Source: Clostridiales bacterium | GTDB taxonomy: Bacteria > Bacillota > Clostridia > Monoglobales > Firm-18 | Length of the DNA: 11,758 bases | Assembly: GCA_031255355.1 (NCBI GenBank) | Contig: JAIRSR010000064.1 | Coordinates: forward strand, 1 to 11,758 | Reading direction: 5' to 3' | Part shown: in pieces, positions 8,540 through 11,758 of the stretch | Position numbering within the stretch: the first letter of the stretch is position 1 | Layout: each line of letters opens with the position of its first letter | Translations under genes and position numbers: made by a program | Notes under the pieces: model-generated | The model's database searches: none | What the model saw: the letters and a program-made list of their open reading frames with translations, nothing else | Told to the model about the DNA's origin: nothing

Positions 8540-10120
8540 GTGGAGGTGTTACATATTATTACGACGACGACATTCATTACAACGCTTATTGTTGCTGTTT
8601 TGCTTATAGTGATTGCTGCGGCTGTTTCATTCCGGTTAGGAATTGCCTATAGAAGGAAAATTGCGGAAGCGGAAATCGGCGGAGCGGAGGAACAGGCGAA
8701 AAAAATAATAAGTGATGCGGAAAAGGCCGCCGAAAGTAAAAAGCGCGAAGTATTGTTAGAGGCAAAGGACGAGGCGCATAAACAGCGTTCGGAAGTTGAC
8801 AAGGAAGTCAAGGAACGCCGCGCGGAAATGCAGCGGCAGGAGCGGCGTATTCAGCAAAAAGAGGAATCGTTGGATAAGAAAGTCGAGAATCTGGAAAAGA
8901 AAGACGAAAATCTGGCAAAGAAAAACAAATTATTGGACGAAAAAATCCAAGACATCGAAAGTACCCACCAACGGCAGACGGAATTGTTGGAAAAAATTTC
9001 CGGCCTGACCGCCGAGGAAGCAAAGGAGTACTTGCTGAAAAATATCGAAAGTGAAGTACGGCATGAAGCGGCTATTATGATTAAGGATATTGAGGACAAG
9101 GCCAAGGACGAAGCGGAAGCCAAGTCTAAGGAAATTATCGCGGGGGCGATTCAGAGGTGCGCGGCGGATCATTCCGCTGAAACGACGGTTTCTGTCGTGC
9201 CGTTGCCGAACGACGAGATGAAAGGCAGGATCATCGGGCGCGAGGGCAGGAATATCCGCGCGTTGGAAACGCTGACCGGCATTGATTTGATTATTGACGA
9301 TACCCCGGAAGCAGTGATCCTTTCCGGCTTTGACCCGATTCGCCGTGAAGTCGCGCGGCTGACCCTTGAAAAGTTGATTACAGACGGCAGGATTCACCCC
9401 GCGCGTATCGAGGATACCGTGGAACGAAGCCGCCGTGAAGTGGAAACGACCATTAAGCAGGAGGGCGAACGCGCCACTTTTGAAACCGGCGTACACGGCT
9501 TGCACCCGGAAATGGTACGACTGCTCGGCAAACTGAAATACCGTACAAGTTATGGTCAAAACGTGCTGAATCACGCGATAGAGGTGTCGCACCTCGCGGG
9601 GCTTATGGCGGGTGAGTTGGGCGCGGACGTTACCCTGTCCAAGCGGGCGGGTCTGCTGCACGACATCGGCAAGGCGATCGATCATGAGGTAGAGGGTTCT
9701 CACGTCACAATCGGCGCGGATCTCGCGAAAAAGTATAAGGAAAATAACGACGTGATTCACGCGATTATGGCGCACCACGGCGACGTACAGCCGAACACGC
9801 TGGTTGCCTGTCTGGTGCAGGCGGCGGATTCCATATCGGCGGCGCGTCCCGGGGCGCGGCGGGAAAATATCGAATCGTACATCAAACGCCTTGAAAAGTT
9901 GGAGGAAATCGCAAATTCCTTTAACGGTGTAGAAAAATCGTTCGCGATACAGGCGGGGCGCGAGGTGCGCATTATGGTGAAGCCGGAGAGCGTGACGGAC
10001 GAGGAAACCGTTTTGCTTGCGCGTGATATTGTAGGGAAAATCGAAAACGAAATGGAATATCCGGGACAAATCAAGGTGAATGTCATTAGAGAACTGCGTT
10101 CCATAGAATACGCGAAATAG
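8540..10120 (+). CDS. rny: Ribonuclease Y
   Basis: RNase Y is the membrane-bound endonuclease that starts mRNA decay in many Firmicutes. In order there is a single N-terminal membrane helix (about 12-35), a long charged coiled coil (about 40-200, with KKVENLEKKDENL-type heptads), a KH RNA-binding domain with GRIIGREGRN (229-238), and an HD domain with catalytic H374-D375 in LLHDIGKAIDHE. The C-terminus, VIRE then EYAK, matches the Bacillus protein. The frame opens at GTG 8540 (526 residues), but that codon overlaps the only strong ribosome site, GGAGGTG (8542-8548). No ATG, GTG or TTG follows at a proper distance; the best-spaced codon is ATT 8555 (521 residues, close to the 520 of B. subtilis). 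The true start is therefore uncertain, although the function is not. ymdB follows, as in Bacillus, after a terminator and a palindrome. Confidence 0.97.
   Translation: MEVLHIITTTTFITTLIVAVLLIVIAAAVSFRLGIAYRRKIAEAEIGGAEEQAKKIISDAEKAAESKKREVLLEAKDEAHKQRSEVDKEVKERRAEMQRQERRIQQKEESLDKKVENLEKKDENLAKKNKLLDEKIQDIESTHQRQTELLEKISGLTAEEAKEYLLKNIESEVRHEAAIMIKDIEDKAKDEAEAKSKEIIAGAIQRCAADHSAETTVSVVPLPNDEMKGRIIGREGRNIRALETLTGIDLIIDDTPEAVILSGFDPIRREVARLTLEKLITDGRIHPARIEDTVERSRREVETTIKQEGERATFETGVHGLHPEMVRLLGKLKYRTSYGQNVLNHAIEVSHLAGLMAGELGADVTLSKRAGLLHDIGKAIDHEVEGSHVTIGADLAKKYKENNDVIHAIMAHHGDVQPNTLVACLVQAADSISAARPGARRENIESYIKRLEKLEEIANSFNGVEKSFAIQAGREVRIMVKPESVTDEETVLLARDIVGKIENEMEYPGQIKVNVIRELRSIEYAK
8542..8548 (+). 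promoter_or_regulatory. Strong ribosome site inside the longest rny frame
   Basis: GGAGGTG is the only good Shine-Dalgarno near the rny start. GTG 8540 overlaps it and GTG 8546 lies within it. With 8 nt between GGAGG and the codon, ATT 8555 is the best-placed in-frame candidate, followed by ATT 8558 and ACG 8561. Confidence 0.6.
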
Positions 10121-10126
10121 CAGTGG

Positions 10127-10152
10127 AAAAGCGCCTTGAAAAGGTGCTTTTT
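10127..10152 (+). terminator. Rho-independent terminator after rny
   Basis: AAAAGCGCCTT (10127-10137) pairs with AAGGTGCTTTT (10141-10151), with one G-T wobble and a GAA loop; five T residues (10148-10152) close it. It begins 7 nt after the rny stop. Confidence 0.85.
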
Positions 10153-10191
10153 CATTTCACAAGGAATTATGATATAATTCCTTGTGAAATG
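10153..10191. repeat. Perfect 18-bp inverted repeat between rny and ymdB
   Basis: CATTTCACAAGGAATTAT (10153-10170) and its exact reverse complement (10174-10191) flank a 3-nt centre, GAT. It follows directly on the rny terminator. A perfect TATAAT lies at 10173-10178 in the right arm, with TTTTCA 18 nt upstream, so the palindrome could overlie a promoter for ymdB. As RNA it would form a very stable hairpin with no T-run after it. A smaller echo, CCTTG-G-CAAGG, follows at 10206-10216. Confidence 0.85.
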
Positions 10192-10261
10192 ACATTGGAT
10201 TCATTCCTTGGCAAGGGGTTGCGGCTGCGCACTAAAAACTTTCCCGCAAGAAATTGCTAAA

Positions 10262-10291
10262 TTGAAACATATTGCGCCGCCGCGATATGGT
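10262..10291 (+). promoter_or_regulatory. Possible weak promoter for ymdB
   Basis: TTGAAA (10262-10267), 18 nt, TATGGT (10286-10291). The match is modest (5/6 and 4/6). It would place the start about 30 nt before the ymdB ATG. The TATAAT inside the palindrome at 10173-10178 is the alternative. Confidence 0.3.
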
Positions 10292-10327
10292 TTTTGGACA
10301 GGTCTAAAACAAAGGAGAATATAACTT

Positions 10328-11101
10328 ATGCGGATCCTAATAATCGGGGACGTAATCGGCAAGCCCGGTGTAGATTATGTGCGCGGACGGCTAAAATCGC
10401 TGAAAAAACTCTACGGCGCGGATTTCTGTATCGTCAACGGCGAAAACGCCGCCAACGGAAACGGCATCACCAGGGAAGCCGCCGACGCGCTGATTGCCGC
10501 CGGGGTGGACGTTATCACGCTCGGCAACCACGCCTTTGACAAGCCGGACGCGTTTGAAATTTTAAGCGGGGATTTTCCCGTAATCCGTCCCGCGAATTAC
10601 CCCGCCGGAACGCCGGGGGACGGCGTCATCCTTTGCGACGTGGGGAATCACACGGTAGGTGTGGTGAACCTTTTGGGCAGGGTCAATATGGAGTGTGTCG
10701 ATTGTCCGTTCCGAAGCGCGGACAGCGTTTTGGCAAAACTCAAGGGAAAAGCGAACGTGGTGCTTGTGGACTTCCACGCGGACGCGACCAGTGAAAAAAT
10801 CGCGATGGGCTATTATTTGGACGGCAGAGCGGCGGCGGTGGTGGGGACGCATACCCATGTGCAGACCGCGGACGAGCGGGTGTTAGGCGGCGGCACCGCG
10901 TACATTACGGACATCGGCATGACCGGCCCGGTGGATAGCGTACTCGGCGTGGAAAAAGAGATTATCCTGGAAAGATTTCTCACACAAATTCATCGGCGGT
11001 TTGAACTTTCGGAAAATCCTGTCGCCTTGTCCGGCGTAATCATCACTGTGGACGCGGATACCGGGAAAGCGGACGCGATTGAGCGCGTCAACCTTAGTTG
11101 A
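10328..11101 (+). CDS. ymdB: YmdB-family metallophosphoesterase (cyclic-nucleotide phosphodiesterase type)
   Basis: The 257-residue protein matches B. subtilis YmdB closely in length and motifs. Metal ligands and catalytic positions are conserved: D8 (IGDVIG), E39 and N40 (NGENAA), N67 and H68 (GNHAFD), H150 (DFHADATSE), and H175 and H177 (VGTHTHVQT). YITDIGMTG follows. The family uses a two-metal centre to hydrolyse phosphodiesters, including 2',3'-cyclic nucleotides, and in Bacillus YmdB affects biofilm versus motility choice and interacts genetically with RNase Y. Its place just after rny fits that link. The start ATG 10328 has AAAGGAGA (10311-10318) about 10 nt upstream. A terminator after rny suggests it is at least partly transcribed on its own. 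It ends at a bidirectional terminator. Confidence 0.95.
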   Translation: MRILIIGDVIGKPGVDYVRGRLKSLKKLYGADFCIVNGENAANGNGITREAADALIAAGVDVITLGNHAFDKPDAFEILSGDFPVIRPANYPAGTPGDGVILCDVGNHTVGVVNLLGRVNMECVDCPFRSADSVLAKLKGKANVVLVDFHADATSEKIAMGYYLDGRAAAVVGTHTHVQTADERVLGGGTAYITDIGMTGPVDSVLGVEKEIILERFLTQIHRRFELSENPVALSGVIITVDADTGKADAIERVNLS

Positions 11102-11102
11102 A

Positions 11103-11134
11103 AAAAGACCTGCCCGCAAGCGGACAGGTCTTTT
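11103..11134. terminator. Bidirectional rho-independent terminator (ymdB / cimA-like gene)
   Basis: AAAAGACCTG (11103-11112) pairs with CAGGTCTTTT (11125-11134). After one C-A mismatch the stem continues as CCGC/GCGG with a tiny AA loop. T residues lie to the right, and six A residues on the left serve the minus strand. It separates convergent genes. Its core stem, GACCTG, also occurs in the terminator at 2797-2833. Confidence 0.9.
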
Positions 11135-11155
11135 GAGAATTTTTTGTTGCAGCCG

Positions 11156-11758
11156 TTACCGAACAACGCCGAGATAATATTCAAACGAATCCACCAACGC
11201 TTTCCACGACGCTTCGATAATATCCGCCGAAACGCCCACGGTGCGCCACGTTCGTTTGCCGTTCGTCGAGGTAATCAGTACGCGCACCTTGGACGCTGTG
11301 GCTTCATTAGAGCCGAGTACGCGCACTTTATAATCCACCAGCGTCATTTTTTTCAGTTCGGGATAGAACACGCCGAGTGCGCGGCGAATCGCCGTATCCA
11401 GCGCGTTTACGGGCCCCTCGCCCTCTGCGGCGGCGGTTTCGTCCTCGCCGTCAACAAAAATTTTCACCATAGCGACGGAACTCAAGCCCTCTGTCGGCTC
11501 ATGCACCACCACGTTAAACTTCCCAAGGCTGAAATGCGGCTTAAACTTCCCGAGTTCTTTCGCGATCAGCATCTCCAACGAACCCTCCGCGCCCTCAAAC
11601 TCATAGCCGCTGTGTTCCAACTCTTTCAGACGCTCCAAAATCCTGCCGGTCTGCTCACTGCTGCGGTCGATTGCGGGGTCTACCGCCTTTAGCGCGGGCA
11701 AAATCGCCGACCGTCCCGCGACCTCACTCATCAGAACGCGCCGCGCGTTGCCCACCGC
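11156..11758 (-). CDS. cimA: Citramalate synthase-type protein, C-terminal part (cut by window edge)
   Basis: About 200 C-terminal residues of a protein whose frame stays open past 11758, so the N-terminal catalytic TIM barrel lies outside. The visible part begins VGNARRVLMSEVAGRSAI, followed by DRSSEQTGRILERLKELEHSGYEFEGAE and then the regulatory LeuA-type dimer domain (FNVVVHEP, KIFVDGEDETAAAEGEGPVNALDTAIRRAL). This combination fits the citramalate/2-isopropylmalate synthase-like group (TIGR00977 type), which condenses pyruvate with acetyl-CoA to citramalate on the route to isoleucine, rather than classical LeuA. Without the barrel the substrate cannot be confirmed; homocitrate-type activity is the main alternative. 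It stops just before the shared terminator. Its promoter is outside the window. Confidence 0.88.
   Translation of the reverse strand, partial: AVGNARRVLMSEVAGRSAILPALKAVDPAIDRSSEQTGRILERLKELEHSGYEFEGAEGSLEMLIAKELGKFKPHFSLGKFNVVVHEPTEGLSSVAMVKIFVDGEDETAAAEGEGPVNALDTAIRRALGVFYPELKKMTLVDYKVRVLGSNEATASKVRVLITSTNGKRTWRTVGVSADIIEASWKALVDSFEYYLGVVR

Noticed and set aside
8930..10069. A 379-codon minus-strand open frame opposite rny
   Set aside because: The plus strand encodes a full RNase Y with all motifs. The antisense frame is open because of GC-rich codon use and shows no recognisable domain.
10296..10305. Exact 10-mer GGACAGGTCT repeated at 11122-11131 as a regulatory pair
   Set aside because: In a window of this size many 10-mers recur by chance, so this alone is not evidence.

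Overview
This 11.8-kb window looks like chromosomal DNA from an anaerobic Firmicute, most likely an uncultured Clostridia member. The evidence is RNase Y followed by YmdB (the Bacillus-type rny-ymdB order), a MutY with a C-x7-C-x2-C-x5-C cluster, a threonyl-tRNA synthetase without the TGS domain, a BspA-type leucine-rich-repeat surface protein, strong Shine-Dalgarno sites, and sigma-A promoters of the form TTGACA-N17-TAAAAT. The species cannot be named from the sequence. There is no transposase, integrase, phage gene, CRISPR array, rRNA or tRNA.

Layout. From 153 to 2748 a secreted LRR_5 (BspA-like) protein is followed 34 nt later by mutY on the same strand, ending at a strong bidirectional hairpin terminator (2797-2833). 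From 4951 down to 2847 a two-gene minus-strand operon encodes a Gfo/Idh/MocA oxidoreductase and a short-chain-type NAD-dependent epimerase/dehydratase, driven by a consensus promoter at 5047-5075. Divergent from it, an Nramp-family metal transporter (5234-6487) has its own promoter and converges with thrS (8265-6499), leaving only 11 nt between stop codons. The thrS and rny promoters face away from each other across a GC-rich, hairpin-rich spacer (8324-8459). Plus-strand rny (RNase Y) and ymdB (metallophosphoesterase) follow; between them lie a terminator and a perfect 18-bp inverted repeat. After ymdB a second bidirectional terminator separates it from the 3' part of a minus-strand citramalate synthase-type gene that runs off the right edge.

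The genes are mostly housekeeping: DNA repair (mutY), translation (thrS), RNA turnover (rny, probably with ymdB), branched-chain amino-acid precursor synthesis (cimA-like) and metal uptake (Nramp). The accessory parts are the LRR surface protein and the oxidoreductase pair, which probably modifies a sugar or polyol whose identity cannot be read here.

I do not see a new multi-gene system. The points most worth checking are non-coding: the rny start region, where the only good Shine-Dalgarno lies inside the longest frame and points to an AUU codon; the 39-bp near-perfect palindrome with a TATAAT at its centre upstream of ymdB; and a CAGTG-N3-CACTG dyad inside the thrS promoter, where no T-box leader exists.
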